This document shows positions 1-9,681 of a stretch of 64,000 nucleotides of DNA, one piece after another. The notes under the pieces were generated by a model that was given only the letters and a program-made list of their open reading frames with translations, searched no databases and had not been told where the DNA came from. The position numbers and the translations under genes are program-made. Within the stretch, counting starts at the first letter, position 1. Every line of letters begins with the position of its first letter. Source of the stretch: Arachis hypogaea (Eukaryota; Streptophyta; Magnoliopsida; Fabales; Fabaceae); contig NC_092052.1 in the NCBI RefSeq assembly GCF_003086295.3, positions 72,146,910-72,210,909 on the forward strand, in the 5' to 3' direction.

Positions 1-44
1 GGTGTTGAGACAGGAAGGTACTAACCCACAGAGATCGGTATTGA

Positions 45-60
45 CCTCCCCACACTTAAA
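45..60 (-). other. Polypurine-like motif of the left element
   Basis: Minus strand reads TTTAAGTGTGGGGAGG. The same motif recurs in the second element at 36411-36427 (internal) and just before its 3' LTR (37857-37873). Here it matches the internal copy, so it is not necessarily the functional tract. Confidence 0.5.
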
Positions 61-734
61 GATCGCACCGTCCTCGGTGCATGCTAAGATGCGCAAGTGG
101 GCGGGTTGCTCTAACTGATGCTCTTTCTTTAGTGGATTATGCAGATGGACTTGTTGTTTGCCCTATTTAGAAACTTCTCCTTTCCCTTCTCGGTGGCCAC
201 CCTGAAAGAAGAGGAACAGAAGGAAAAGTAACCCAGGAGCAAAGATAGAAAACAAACAAAATATGGGTGGATTTATGCCGAATAATGAGGGTCTCAATTA
301 CATGGTAGCTACAACATGCAAGTGAGAAAGCAATAGAAGCAAATGGCATATCAATAGTGCAAAAAGTGCAATAATAGGGGAGAGAGTGTGGGTAATGAAG
401 GACAATATAGGTGCATGTCAATACAAATGGAATACAAGTATCATAAAAAATTAGCATTGACCTATAAATAATATTACCCAACAATGAAAACAAGTCACGA
501 AGCACCAAAAGAAAGCAAGAGAAATGCAACAGTGGAATAAAGACATTTAACACCAATAGAAAAATAATAAACATAGAAAAGAAAATAAAAATATGCATAT
601 AGTTAAAATACAATGAATGAAAGAATGTAAATGTAATGAGGGAAAAAATGAGAAGGAAGAGGGAGGAGATGAAAGTAGGAAAGGAGGAGGAAAGAATGAG
701 AAAGGAGAGAGAAAAGGAGAAGAATGGAATCTGC

Positions 735-1140
735 GAAGCGATGCGTAAGCGTCGCCCACGCGTACGCGTGGGTGTGCAAAAGAAGAGGTGACGCGTAAGC
801 GTCGTCCACACTTACGCATGGGTGAGCAAGAATCCTAGTGACGCGTAAGCATCGGTCACACGTACGCATGACCACTGGTTGTGCTAAACGCACAATACCA
901 GCACCAAGGCAGCACAACTCTCAGCCAAATCACCCATTGACGCCGATCTGGCGATCCACGCGTACGCGTTGCTGACGCTTACACGTGGGGTGACTAAAAT
1001 ACGGGTGACGCACACGCGTCACCCATGCGTACGCGTGGGTTGGCTCGTGTGCAAGGCACCCCTCCTACATAGCTCCCGCGTAACTTTCTGTAAGGTTTAG
1101 CGTCGCATGTGACGCGTGCGCGTGGTTCACGCGGACGCGT
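735..1140. repeat. CpG-rich palindrome cluster (ACGCGTACGCGT type)
   Basis: Multiple copies of ACGCGTACGCGT and near variants (ACGCGTAAGCGT, ATGCGTACGCGT) lie between the ORF and the 3' end of the left Athila-like element. They give local GC-richness in an AT-rich element. The equivalent block in the second element is 35128-35660. Confidence 0.85.
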
Positions 1141-1345
1141 GGGATACGCTTTTCTTTCTTCTTCTTTTTTATATATATGCAGAATGCAGAATGCAGATGA
1201 TGATGCAGAATTTACGAATTAACACTGATAAAATTAAAATAAAATAAAACTAAGAATAAAAAGAGACGATCATACCATGGTGGGTTGTCTCCCACCTAGC
1301 ACTTTTAGTTAAAGTCCTTAAGTTGGACATTTGGTGAGCTCCTTG

Positions 1346-2960
1346 TCATGGAGGCTTGTGCTTGAATTCGTCTTGAAACTTCCACCAATGCTTGGGCTTC
1401 CAATAAGCTCTACCAAGTAAATTTTTCAAGCTTTGATGGAGTTTTTCACAAGCTTTGAGCTCCCAAAATTGATCCTCATATATTCTTGGATCCCAAATCT
1501 TGATTCTACACCCGTCTTCAAGTTGATCATCATTTTTCCACTTGGGTGGTGAGCAATTGAAATTCTCACTGAGACATCCAAACAGCCTCCTAGACTCATT
1601 CAATCAAGCTCTACACCAATCCTTGCACTTCAACTTTGAGTATGCAACCGTATTGAACCTTGCATGACAACTCCTACCACCAACCATCTCCCGCTTGCTC
1701 TTATAGCCACAAAGAGCTCTAAGTTGCCCATCCTTCTCAAGCAAAGTATATTCAAGTGGGCTAATTAAGCTTAGAGATGAAAGATTTACCCACTTGAATG
1801 AAGGAATGGATGTTGATGGCTTTGGGGGAGAGGTCTCCAACAACTTTGGCATGGTGATTTCCAGCTCCATTCTCTTGAGCTCTTCCTTGACAACTTCCAC
1901 CTCTTTACAAGCTTCTTCAATTTCAACCTCTTCCTCTTGGTAGCTTTCTTCCAATTCAATCTCTTCTTCATTACTTACCAATGGTAGGGGAGGTTGTGCT
2001 TCTTCTTCTTTAATCTCTATCTCTTCAACCACGTCTTCTTCTGTGATAATTTCGGCTTTCTCCACTTGCTCTAATACACAATCCAGCTCCTCCTTGTTGA
2101 CTTCCACCTCTTGACAACTTCCTTCAAGGGTCTCTCCTACCGCCACCTTTAGGGCCTCCTCTAGCTTCTTATAAAGTATGGATTCACGAAGATGATTACT
2201 TCTCTTTTGTTCCATGTCAATAGCATAACTGGGATCATCTTGCTCTTGGATTGATGGATATGGGCATTCTTGTACGGAGGGTGGTGGTGTGCTAAAGCTT
2301 GAAGGTTGAATATTGGAGGTAGAGAGTTGGTTCATACGGGATATAAGATTTTGGAGTGTAGAGGTGAGACCAATGATATTAGAAATGAGTGTGTTGTTAT
2401 CCAATGGAGGTTGGGGTGGATAGGAGGGTTCATTTATTGGGAGAAAGGGCTCATAATACGGAGGTGGTTCTTCTTGATAAGGATATGGAGATGGTGAATA
2501 TTGAGGTGGTGGTTCTGGGTGTGGTTCATATGGTGGTTAGTGTGGTGGATAAGGATTAGGGTCATATGGAGGTGAATAGTGGAAAGGGGCTTGTGAGTAT
2601 GGTGGTTCAGAGTTATGTTGAAGAGAGGGTTCATAAGAATATGGTGGGGCTTGTTGGTAACTACAAGGGGGTCCACCATATTCATCATCCTTGTATGCTC
2701 CCTAGACTGGCTCTTGACCATAGTAATTTGGTGGAGGTGGTTTGCCACGAAAGAGTCCACCATAACTATTGTCTTGGTATGCATCACAGAATGGTTGTTG
2801 GTTATAGCACATTAGAGGTGGTTGTTGCCAAGAGGGTTGATCAACTCCTTGTGGCTCCTCCCGTCTTTGATTCTTCCAACCTTGATGCCTGTTCTCATTA
2901 TAGCTTCCATTCCTTACAACAACATTAAAACCAAACTTAAAGCCAGGGGGTGAGAATTCA
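1346..2960 (-). pseudogene. Unknown ORF of pol-less Athila-like element, disrupted
   Basis: This is the single long ORF of the left Athila-like element. The N-terminal part (about 2430-2960) is rich in Pro, Tyr, Gln and Asn and is frame-shifted close to its ATG and again further on. The middle (about 1800-2210) is very acidic with repeated Glu-Glu-Val-Glu runs. The C-terminal ~150 residues are Trp/Cys-rich, with motifs such as DGQLRALCG, KLKCKDWCRA and ending DEFKHKPP. The homologous ORF at 33018-34951 keeps the same three-part layout. A TGA at 1604-1606 interrupts this copy where the other has CGA. No gag zinc knuckle or enzyme motif is visible. It sits where gag would be, so a structural or gag-derived role is possible, but the function is unknown. 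Confidence 0.6.
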
Positions 2961-3087
2961 TAGTAGCAAAATAAATAAAAACTAATAGAAATTAATGAAA
3001 ATAAACTCCTAAAACTAGAAATACTAACAAAGAAACGAAAAAGCAAATATTTACAATAACCAATAATAAGGCACACGTTTGTAATTT

Positions 3088-3103
3088 CCCGGCAACGGCG
3101 CCA
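3088..3103 (-). other. Primer binding site, tRNA-Asp type
   Basis: Minus strand reads TGGCGCCGTTGCCGGG, complementary to the 3' end of plant tRNA-Asp(GUC). It lies three bases inside the LTR end, the expected place for minus-strand priming. tRNA-Asp priming is typical of Athila elements. Confidence 0.85.
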
Positions 3104-3106
3104 TTT

Positions 3107-4635
3107 TGATGAACGGCTTTTATGCTGGTAAAGAAATTCACAAATAATATCCCATTGTAAGTATAGTTTCTAAACTAACAAAGAATCATTTCATACAAAA
3201 ATTTGGTTGTCATAAGTAACAAACCCCTAATAAAATTGATAACCGAAGTATTTAAATCTCGGGTCATCTCTCAAGGAATTGCAGGGAAGTATGATTTATT
3301 ATTGGTTATGAAAAAGTATCTTTTTGGGTTTTTGAAATAGGATACAAGGAAATAAATTGGCAAGAAAGTAAATTAATTATCATGAAAACCCTTGCAAGGT
3401 ATGAGAACTGGAAATCACATCCCAGTTATCCTTATCAATTGTGATGAGAATTGTTCATTACTCCCACTTAGTTAACCCTTACTAAATAAAGGAAAGTCAA
3501 GTGGACCAATCAATGGGATTCCTCAAGTCCTAGTCAACTCCTAAGGAAAGACTAGCTTTAGAGGGATCCAAATCAACCAGCAAATTCCAATTATCAATCA
3601 ACAAAGGAGTTTGATAACTCAAGTGTCACCAATTACTCAACCAAAGGCAAGAGGGAAAAAATCTAGCTTAAATTGAAAGCATCAATAACATAAATAGAAG
3701 AAACAATCATAAATCTGAAATACCTCAAAGTGTATTCAATAGAAAATCAAATATAACATGGAGATTTCATGGCTAAAATGAATAAGAGAATCCACAAGAG
3801 GAATAGATAAACTAAAGTAATGGAATAAATAAAAAGTAGAAGAAAAATAAATTAAAGGAACATTGAACCTGGAATTGGGAAGAAACAAACCTAAAACTAA
3901 GAGAAATCCTAAATCCTAAAACCTAAGAGAGAAGAGAGAGTCTCTCTCTCTAGAAACTACATCTAAAACCTAAAATTGTGAATTATCAGAGGTTGTGTGT
4001 ATGAATGGATTGATTCTACCACTTTATAGCCTCTAATCTGTATTTTCTGGGCCAAAAATTGGGTCAGAAACAGCCCAGAAAATGCCCGATATGTCCAGCA
4101 CGCGGCAAAGTCACGCTTACGCGTCGTCCATGCGTACGCGTGGATTGAATTTTCTCCAGGTCACGCGTGCACGTGATCCACGCGTTCGCATCACCTATCT
4201 TTGGGGCAGCTATGGCAAATTATATATCATTGCGAAGCCCCGGATGTTAGCTTTTCAACGCAATTGAAACCGTCTCATTTGAATTTCTGTAGCTCAAGTT
4301 ATGGTCGATTTAGTACGAAGAGGTCAGGTTGGACAGCTTTAGCAGTTCCTTCAGTTTCTTGTATTCCTTCCACTTTTGCATGCTTCCTTTCCATCCTCTA
4401 AGCCATTCTTGCCCTATAAACCTTGAAATCACTTAACACATATATCAAGGCATTGAATAGTAATAAGAGAGGATTAAAATTAGCAATTTAAAGGCCCAGA
4501 AAATATATTTTCAATCATAGCACAAGATTAGGAAGGAAAATGTAAAACCATGCAATTAGTATGAATAAGTGTGCAAAGATTTGAGAAAAACCACTCAATT
4601 GAGCACAAGATAAACCATAAAATAGTGGTTTATCA
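3107..4635 (-). repeat. 5' LTR of the left Athila-like element
   Basis: On the minus strand it starts TGATAAACCACTATTTTATG at 4635 and ends TTCATCA at 3107, next to the primer site. It holds MluI-type palindromes near 4106-4195 and a GA/CT hairpin near 3935-3955 that also appears in the other Athila-like LTRs here. Length is about 1.53 kb, close to the 1.60-1.61 kb LTRs of the element at 31261-39477. Confidence 0.85.
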
Positions 4636-5018
4636 GACGGCGGGTGCTCGAAGATTGCCGTAGAGGGGGGCGGCGTCGGCTGTGGATGCACAGCCATGGC
4701 TGGCGTCCAGCAGGTGAGAGGGTCCAGCGAGAGAAAGATAAGATGAGATGCTAGTTACCGAGCCTCAATTCACCAATATGAAAACCTTAATTTGTTTCAA
4801 ATTTTAAATTAAAAAAATTTAAAATTAATTAATAACCCATAATTTAATTTTAATTTCAATTAAACCCCATTGTATGTATTGTACAATAAGGCTATTGTCT
4901 CCTCATACTTTCCCTTTCAAAAATATTTCAGAACTTTCGAACTGGCTAGTCGGGTTGAACCGAAAATTAGCCGGTTTTCTTGAAACGACACAATTTTGAG
5001 ATTTGTATATAGAAAAAA
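4636..5018. other. Unassigned AT-rich stretch between two transposons
   Basis: No complete gene. The first ~80 bases next to the LTR are GC-rich and open on the minus strand (MAVHPQPTPPPST...), and are truncated by the LTR insertion; this may be a fragment of a gene or of an older repeat. The rest is AT-rich, with a short stretch of AACCGG-type sequence near 4935-4985. Confidence 0.4.
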
Positions 5019-5178
5019 GAGTTAAATATCAAAGTGGTCTCTGAACTTGCACTCGAGTCTCAAAATAATCCCTAAAGTCAATAATTACTCAAATTCGTCC
5101 CGAAGATTGTCATCCGGGTCTCATAGTTGTCCATAAAATAATTTTCCTCCATCTTTACCATTAGAGAGGACTGAAACA
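5019..5178 (+). repeat. Left terminal inverted repeat of Pack-MULE
   Basis: Inverted partner of 5812-5913 plus 9131-9181. Similarity by eye is strongest in the inner half, ending at GAAACAACGT. The last codons of the PPR fragment's open frame run into this repeat. Confidence 0.7.
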
Positions 5179-5179
5179 A

Positions 5180-5790
5180 CGTCCATTTCCTTCAGATGCA
5201 TGGTAGCTTCTTTAGACTTCCCCACAATGCAAAAATTCATTTCCTGCATGATATCACCATTCTTAAGAAATCCGTGAATCAAAGTGTTGTAAGTAATCGA
5301 ATTGGACGCACAGCGTATTTCATCGAACATCTTGTCTGCACTGTGGACCATATCTATTTTGCAGAAGTCCCTAATCATGGTGGTATAAGTGAACACGTCG
5401 AGCTCAAACACACCCTCTTCCACAACCTGGTCAAAGATAGACTTTAACAAATTGATCGAATTGGCTCTTACAAGAACATCCAAGACGGCATTATAGGATA
5501 ACAAACATCGGCCATGTGAAAAGCTCTTGGCTTTGCGGAACCAGTGAATAGCGCTCCTGATATCGTCACGATTGCCGAAAGCAATGATGAATTTGCAAAT
5601 GAAGGAATCAGAGAGGTTGTTGGAGCGGTGGAGGAGATGGTGGACGGTGGAGAAGAGAGAATGAGAGAGAAGGGAGTCGGTTATAGTAGCTTAATAGTGG
5701 CGTGTATAAGAGTAGTTGTTGGAGTTGGGTTGGGTGTTAGAGCCTCGACTGAAGAAGAATAGTGCGTGGTTGGAGAAGGAGACTCAAAAG
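5180..5790 (-). pseudogene. Captured pentatricopeptide repeat (PPR) gene fragment
   Basis: The minus strand reads through the N-terminal part of a P-class PPR protein: TDSLLSHSLFSTVHHLL, then IRSAIHWFRKAKSF, then PPR-style helices (LLSYNAVLDVLVRA, VFTYTTMIRDFCKI, SITYNTLIHGFLKNGDI). PPR proteins bind organellar RNA. Upstream, a one-base shift near 5690 separates a Thr/Pro-rich leader (PNPTPTTTLIHATIK) from the body. After about three repeats the sequence jumps to a short GKSKEA...KEM stretch and ends in the left inverted repeat. Only a few repeats remain of the ten or more usual in this family, so it is a truncated non-functional copy carried by the Pack-MULE. Confidence 0.85.
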
Positions 5791-5811
5791 GGTTTTCTTA
5801 AATATAAAACT

Positions 5812-5913
5812 ACGTTGTTTCAATCCTCTTTAATGGTAAGGATAGACAAAAATTATTTTAGGAACTAATATGAGTCTTGAAAGACAATTTCAGAAACAAA
5901 TTTGAGTAACTAT
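5812..5913 (-). repeat. Right terminal inverted repeat of Pack-MULE, inner part
   Basis: Inner portion of the right arm; it continues at 9131-9181 beyond the inserted FAR1-type MULE. On the minus strand it ends ACTCAAATTTG...TTACCATTAAAGAGG, matching the left arm. Confidence 0.7.
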
Positions 5914-6280
5914 TAATTTTATCAGAAAAGCTCTGCATACAAGCCCTAATGACTTGTATGGTTTACAAGTTTATTAACAAATAAAATTCTAAAACGCGCT
6001 CCAAGGGTTACGTTGTATACACGCGTTATATAGAGATCCCGCGTATATCTAACTACCAAATTTAAAAGATTTGTTTTCTTCTTCGTTTTCGTTATTTGCA
6101 GATTTGCTCGTTCTTCTTCTCGCGAAGCTTCCCCTGGTTTCTTCGTTCGTTCTTTTCCCCTCCTTTCTCACTCGTTTCTTCTTCGTCATTTACGTTAGTT
6201 CCTCTCTCTGTAACTCCAGCTTCGTTTTCTATTTGATTTTTTGTTTTCTGAAATCAAAGTTTGAACTCGTTTTGAAGATA

Positions 6281-7465
6281 ATGGATGATTCAACCTCAGA
6301 TTGTCAGCTGAATCCAGGCGAAGTGGATTATGAATTTGAATCTAACGAAATTTCTGAGGTTTGATTTACATAGGATTACTATGAATTTTGTTGCAGTAAT
6401 TTGTATAGCATTGTGTAGGTGAATAATTCGTGAACATTGACTGTCAAAATAATGCATGAAGATAAATCTGTGGATTGAATGTAATGTATTAGTTTTGATT
6501 AATTATCTGGAATTTAGAGCAGATGATCAGGTGTAGATCAGAAGTTTTTTGGGTGTATTTTTGCGGGAAGTGTGGGTGTATTTACAGTTTACTGCTTTTT
6601 CTGTTATTTTAACTGAGTTGTTGTTGTTCGGGTATATTATATCAGACATGATTGTGTGTGTTTTTAGTTTTTGACATGGTGTATTCTGCAACCTGTGTAT
6701 TTACAATTTATGGCTTTTATTGTCATTTTAGTTGAGTTGTTGCGGTTCGGGTGTATTATATCAGACATGATTGGGTGTATTTTTAGTTTTTGACATGGTG
6801 TATTCTGCAGCCTCTCTCTGTTGTTGATGACCAGTTTGTTCCGAAGGTTGGAATGACCTTTACCACCCTTGAAGATGCTGAAAAATTTTACAGGAACTAC
6901 GCCAAGGCTGCAGGTTTTTCTACAAGAGTTCGGAGCACAAATAGGAAGGGAAACGAGATTAAGAATCAATTGATTACATGTAGCAGAGAGGGAAAATGGA
7001 AATCTAAAATATCTCAAACAGGACAGGGAACTAAGCATGTTCATTCGTCGTACAATAGAGAATAACGAGGAGGCTGGTATTAGACCAAGCAAAACTTACC
7101 AATCATTTGTTGCGGCTGCCGGGGGTCATCGCGAGTTAAATTTTATTGAAAAGAATGTGAGGAATTACATTACGAGAGAAGTGCGAGAAGCGTGGGTGTG
7201 CTTAAAGACTCATTTGATAGGAATTGGAATGATTTTCTGCTGAATTTTGGTCTTGTGGACAACAAGTGGCTTTCAGGTAATGTTTGTTTAAAATCTGCAG
7301 CAGAGGTGTAAATTTAATTTTTTTCGGGTGTATTTATAGTCTGTGTTTGGGTGTATTCTGCAGATCTCTATGAAGACCGTCATATATGGATTCCAATCTA
7401 TCTGGATCACCACTTCTGGGCAGGGATGAGAAGCACACAAAGGAGCGAGAGGATGCATTCTTTTG
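6281..7465 (+). pseudogene. FAR1-RELATED SEQUENCE-like (MULE transposase family), internally deleted
   Basis: Exon 1 (6281-6358) encodes MDDSTSDCQLNPGEVDYEFE. Exon 2 (from 6811) carries the FAR1 DNA-binding domain start (VGMTFTTLEDAEKFYRNYA, RSTNRKGNEIKNQLITCS), then jumps to IRRTIENNEEAGIRPSKTYQ and, after a second jump, to WNDFLLNFGLVDNKWLS. A donor at 7277 and acceptor at 7363 lead to DLYEDRHIWIPIYLDHHFWAGMRS in exon 3. Compared with full FAR1/FRS proteins (about 600-800 aa), the zinc-chelating part of the DNA-binding domain and nearly all of the MULE catalytic core are missing, and the reading frame is broken. FAR1/FRS proteins are domesticated or active MULE transposases; this copy is dead. 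Confidence 0.9.
6577..6816 (+). repeat. Tandem duplication inside the first FAR1 intron
   Basis: Two ~120-bp units (6577-6696 and 6697-6816) share phrases such as ATATCAGACATGATTG and TTTTTGACATGGTGTATTCT. The second unit ends in the functional-looking acceptor TTCTGCAG; the first has TTCTGCAA, a lost acceptor. Confidence 0.75.
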
Positions 7466-7598
7466 GGTGTAAAAGCAGTGTTCTTTTGGGTGTATTTCTG
7501 AATTTTCTTGTATTTCACATTTTACATATATATACATATATATACTTCAGAATCTTGTTTTTATGTTATAAAATACTGTTTGTTTTTTTTTACAACAG

Positions 7599-7712
7599 TT
7601 TAAGGGTTTTAGGTATTAGGGTTTAGGGTTTTAGGGTTTACGGTTTAGGTTTTAGGGTTTACGGGTTAGGGGTTAAGGTTTAGGTTTTAAGTGTTTAGGG
7701 TTCAGGGTTTTA
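7599..7712 (+). repeat. Degenerate telomere-like TTTAGGG repeats
   Basis: About 110 bp of irregular TTTAGGG, TTTTAGGG and GTTTACGG units, resembling the plant telomere heptamer. They lie inside the FAR1-type MULE, downstream of the transposase fragment. Confidence 0.75.
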
Positions 7713-7987
7713 GGCTCAAAACATCAGGGGGATAGATTTTTTGGTGTATATTCAACTTTCTTTAGGTGTAAAAAATAGCAGGTTATGGGTGTATATTTGG
7801 TTTGATGTTTTCCTTCATATTATAGTACCTGTAATTCATACATTTTGAATACAGCAGAGAGAGTTTAATTATTGAAAGAAATTTTACAATAAACTGGATT
7901 ATAATTGGAAAATTTTTACAGCATGTGTTCAATTTGTTACAGGACTATATAAACATTTACATTAATCAGTGTCAATATCTTTAGAAT

Positions 7988-8248
7988 CTATCTGACAATT
8001 TGGTGATGCACCCTTAGCGGCGGGATGTGCATCAGGCCACCAAATCCCAAATCCCTAATAATTGTTTTCTTCTCCTCGCTCATGTTTATGAATTTCTCAC
8101 TTAACAAATGTGTTGCACACTTAAGGTCTTTGATTTGCTGTAAACAAAGCAAAATTATAGTTAGATATATTTCTATTATATAAAACTGATTTCATCTAAG
8201 ACATATATTTGTTCTTACATTTTTTTCAGCTTGGTTTCTGCCTGCCAT
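7988..8248 (-). pseudogene. Fragment of a second TE protein (plant mobile domain / Ulp1-associated type)
   Basis: Minus-strand exon 8248-8219 (MAGRNQAEKN, donor GTAAG) joins, across an intron with acceptor TTTACAG, an exon 8137-7988 encoding QIKDLKCATHLLSEKF, EEKKTIIRDLGFGG and LMHIPPLRVHHQIVR before a stop. From memory this resembles the start of large legume transposon-encoded proteins with an aminotransferase-like plant mobile domain or Ulp1-type protease domain. Only the first ~60 residues are left. It faces the FAR1-like pseudogene, a convergent two-gene arrangement. The family assignment is tentative. Confidence 0.5.
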
Positions 8249-8264
8249 TTTTTCTGAAATGAAA

Positions 8265-8530
8265 AATACACCCATAGATATCAGTAAGATACACCCATAG
8301 ATATGAGTCAGATACACCCATAGATATCAGTCAGATATCACTCAAACATGCATTAATATACAAGGTCAAACAACATTACAAGGTCAATCAATATACACCC
8401 ATAGACAAGCAAATATTAGAACAGTTGCAACTGTTGACTATATTACAATATATCAGTTCAGAAATATACACCCAACAAATTATGCTATATACACCCAACA
8501 AAATACTCAATATACACCCACCAAATCACG
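8265..8530. repeat. Tandem TACACCCA-containing repeats
   Basis: At 8268-8335 a ~21-bp unit (TACACCCATAGATATCAGT) is repeated three times. From 8394 further TATACACCCA units follow every ~22 bp to 8520. They are the inverse of the TGGGTGTA motifs in the left half of the same MULE. Confidence 0.75.
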
Positions 8531-9130
8531 CAATATACTCCCAAAAATCAGTTACCAGAAGAACTAGAACAACAAGAACAGTAACACCTAGAACAACTAA
8601 GAAGAACAGAATAACCTAGAAGCAAGAATAACAGTAAAACCTAGAACAAGTAGAACATTAAAAACTGTAAAATGAGACCTAGAACAAGAAGAACAGTAAG
8701 ACCTAGAAGAACGTAGAAGAACAGTAAAACCTAGTTCTTCATTTTCGAAATGTGAAAAATATACAATATGAGTAAAATAGTAACATAACGTACCTTGAGT
8801 ATTATAACTTCATTTTTTCTAGAGATTGTTGATCGAGAGTTCTATGTTGTGTTGATGGAGAGTTCTAATCTTCGCGACGAGTCCTATCTCTGCAGTTTGG
8901 AATGTTGCTCGAAAACGGACGGTTTGTGTTTTCTTCGAAGGGCTTGGAGAAGTGGAAGAGTGCGCCATTAAGGAGCGCTATTTTGCGAAGAGCAACCGTT
9001 GAGTGGGGCGCGTGTAGTTTACGTTCCATTCAAAGAGAGATGAGTGCGCGTGTGAATGAAATGTGGGTTGAGAACTTGTAAAACTTGTAAGGCCTTTTTG
9101 CTAGTATGTGTAGCAGGCCCGTAATTTTAT

Positions 9131-9181
9131 ATATCACTCTAAAATTCGAGTAGAAATTTAGGGAATACTTTGATTTCACTC
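9131..9181 (-). repeat. Right terminal inverted repeat of Pack-MULE, outer part
   Basis: Outer end of the right arm, reading GAGTGAAATCAAAG from 9181 inward on the minus strand, parallel to GAGTTAAATATCAAAG at 5019. It abuts the A-run directly upstream of the TAF11 5' UTR exon. Confidence 0.65.
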
Positions 9182-9681
9182 TTAAAAAAAAAAGGCCAAA
9201 CGGGGTTCTTGAACCCTTTTCTCCACTCATCGACTCTCCAGTTCTTCTCCCATCTCCTTCTTTCTCCCCAAACCAAAACGGAAACCTAGCCTCACCGCCG
9301 ACCGCCGACCGCCGACCGCCGAAAGCCGCAAGGAGTGAGTCACCGCCGCCGTCCATCGCAGTCAGGAGAAGCACAGAAGCCTCTCCTCCAACTCCAAACC
9401 CTAGAGCCCCTTCACCAGTTCTCCCAGCTCTAGCCTCACTGCCATATCACCTCCGCCGTCTCAACTACTCGAAGCCGCCGTCCCTACTGCATCTCGTCTT
9501 GCGTGGTTCCTCCGTCGCGCAGCTGCTGTTCCGCTGCGCTGGCTCTGCTCCTCTGCTCCAGTTCCGCCGCGCACCACCCTCCTGGGCTCCAGTTCTCTGG
9601 CGGTCCAGGCTACCTCTTCTCTAGTTCTGCCGCGTCCAGCCTTCCGTCGTGCTCCCTCACCTCTGTGTTCTAGAAGAGAAG
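9182..9681 (+). other. TAF11: Probable promoter-proximal region and 5' UTR exon of TAF11
   Basis: After an A-run at 9184-9193 the sequence turns into CT- and GC-rich DNA typical of plant 5' UTRs, with a (CCGCCGA)4 microsatellite at about 9293-9320. It ends at a good donor, AAG|GTATTT, at 9681. The matching acceptor would be ATATAG at 10857, six bases before the TAF11 ATG. No cDNA evidence is available, so the exon and its start are inferred. Confidence 0.55.

Larger units (their letters stand above)
1..4635 (-). mobile_element. Athila-like LTR retrotransposon lacking pol, partial
   Basis: Minus-strand LTR element cut by the left window edge. Going leftwards it shows a 5' LTR (3107-4635), a tRNA-Asp primer site (3088-3103), one long degenerate ORF (2960-1346), a non-coding stretch with CpG-rich palindromes (735-1140) and a polypurine-like motif (45-60). 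Its 3' LTR lies outside the window. No protease, reverse transcriptase, RNase H or integrase motif is present. The same order of parts, same ORF and related LTR ends (TGATAAAC...TTCATCA) occur in the complete element at 31261-39477, so the two belong to one non-autonomous family. The Athila assignment rests on the tRNA-Asp primer site and the long LTR, and is inferred. Confidence 0.85.
5923..9121. mobile_element. FAR1-related MULE with convergent gene fragments
   Basis: Flanked by 9-bp direct repeats TAATTTTAT at 5914-5922 and 9122-9130. The outer sequence on both sides rejoins into one arm of the Pack-MULE, which independently confirms the borders. Ends are weakly inverted (GCTCTGCATACAAGC left against GCTACACATACTAGC right, both followed by ACAAGTTT-like blocks and ACGCGC). 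It carries a FAR1-like pseudogene on the plus strand and a fragment of a second TE protein on the minus strand. Introns and flanks are peppered with TGGGTGTA motifs. Confidence 0.75.
5019..9181. mobile_element. Pack-MULE-like element carrying a PPR fragment
   Basis: The left end (5019-5178) begins GAGTTAAATATCAAAG. The right end, read inward from 9181 to 9131 and on from 5913 to 5812, is its diverged inverted copy. Matching stretches include TTACTCAAATT, TAAAATAATTTT and TTACCATTA-AGAGGA-TGAAACAACG. The right arm is split by the FAR1-type MULE (5923-9121), and joining the two pieces restores the match. Between the arms lies a PPR gene fragment (5180-5790). No transposase is present, so it would need one in trans. 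The first ~30 bases resemble the end of the MULE at 52119. Flanks are A-rich, so a target duplication cannot be called. Confidence 0.7.

Noticed and set aside
167..917. Overlapping minus-strand open frames of 90-214 codons
   Set aside because: They lie across the palindrome cluster and low-complexity T/A-rich DNA, are Phe/Leu/Ser-rich, and have no conserved counterpart in the second element.
4515..4697. Minus-strand 60-codon frame across the LTR border
   Set aside because: Half of it is LTR sequence; the remaining ~20 codons are too few to name a gene.
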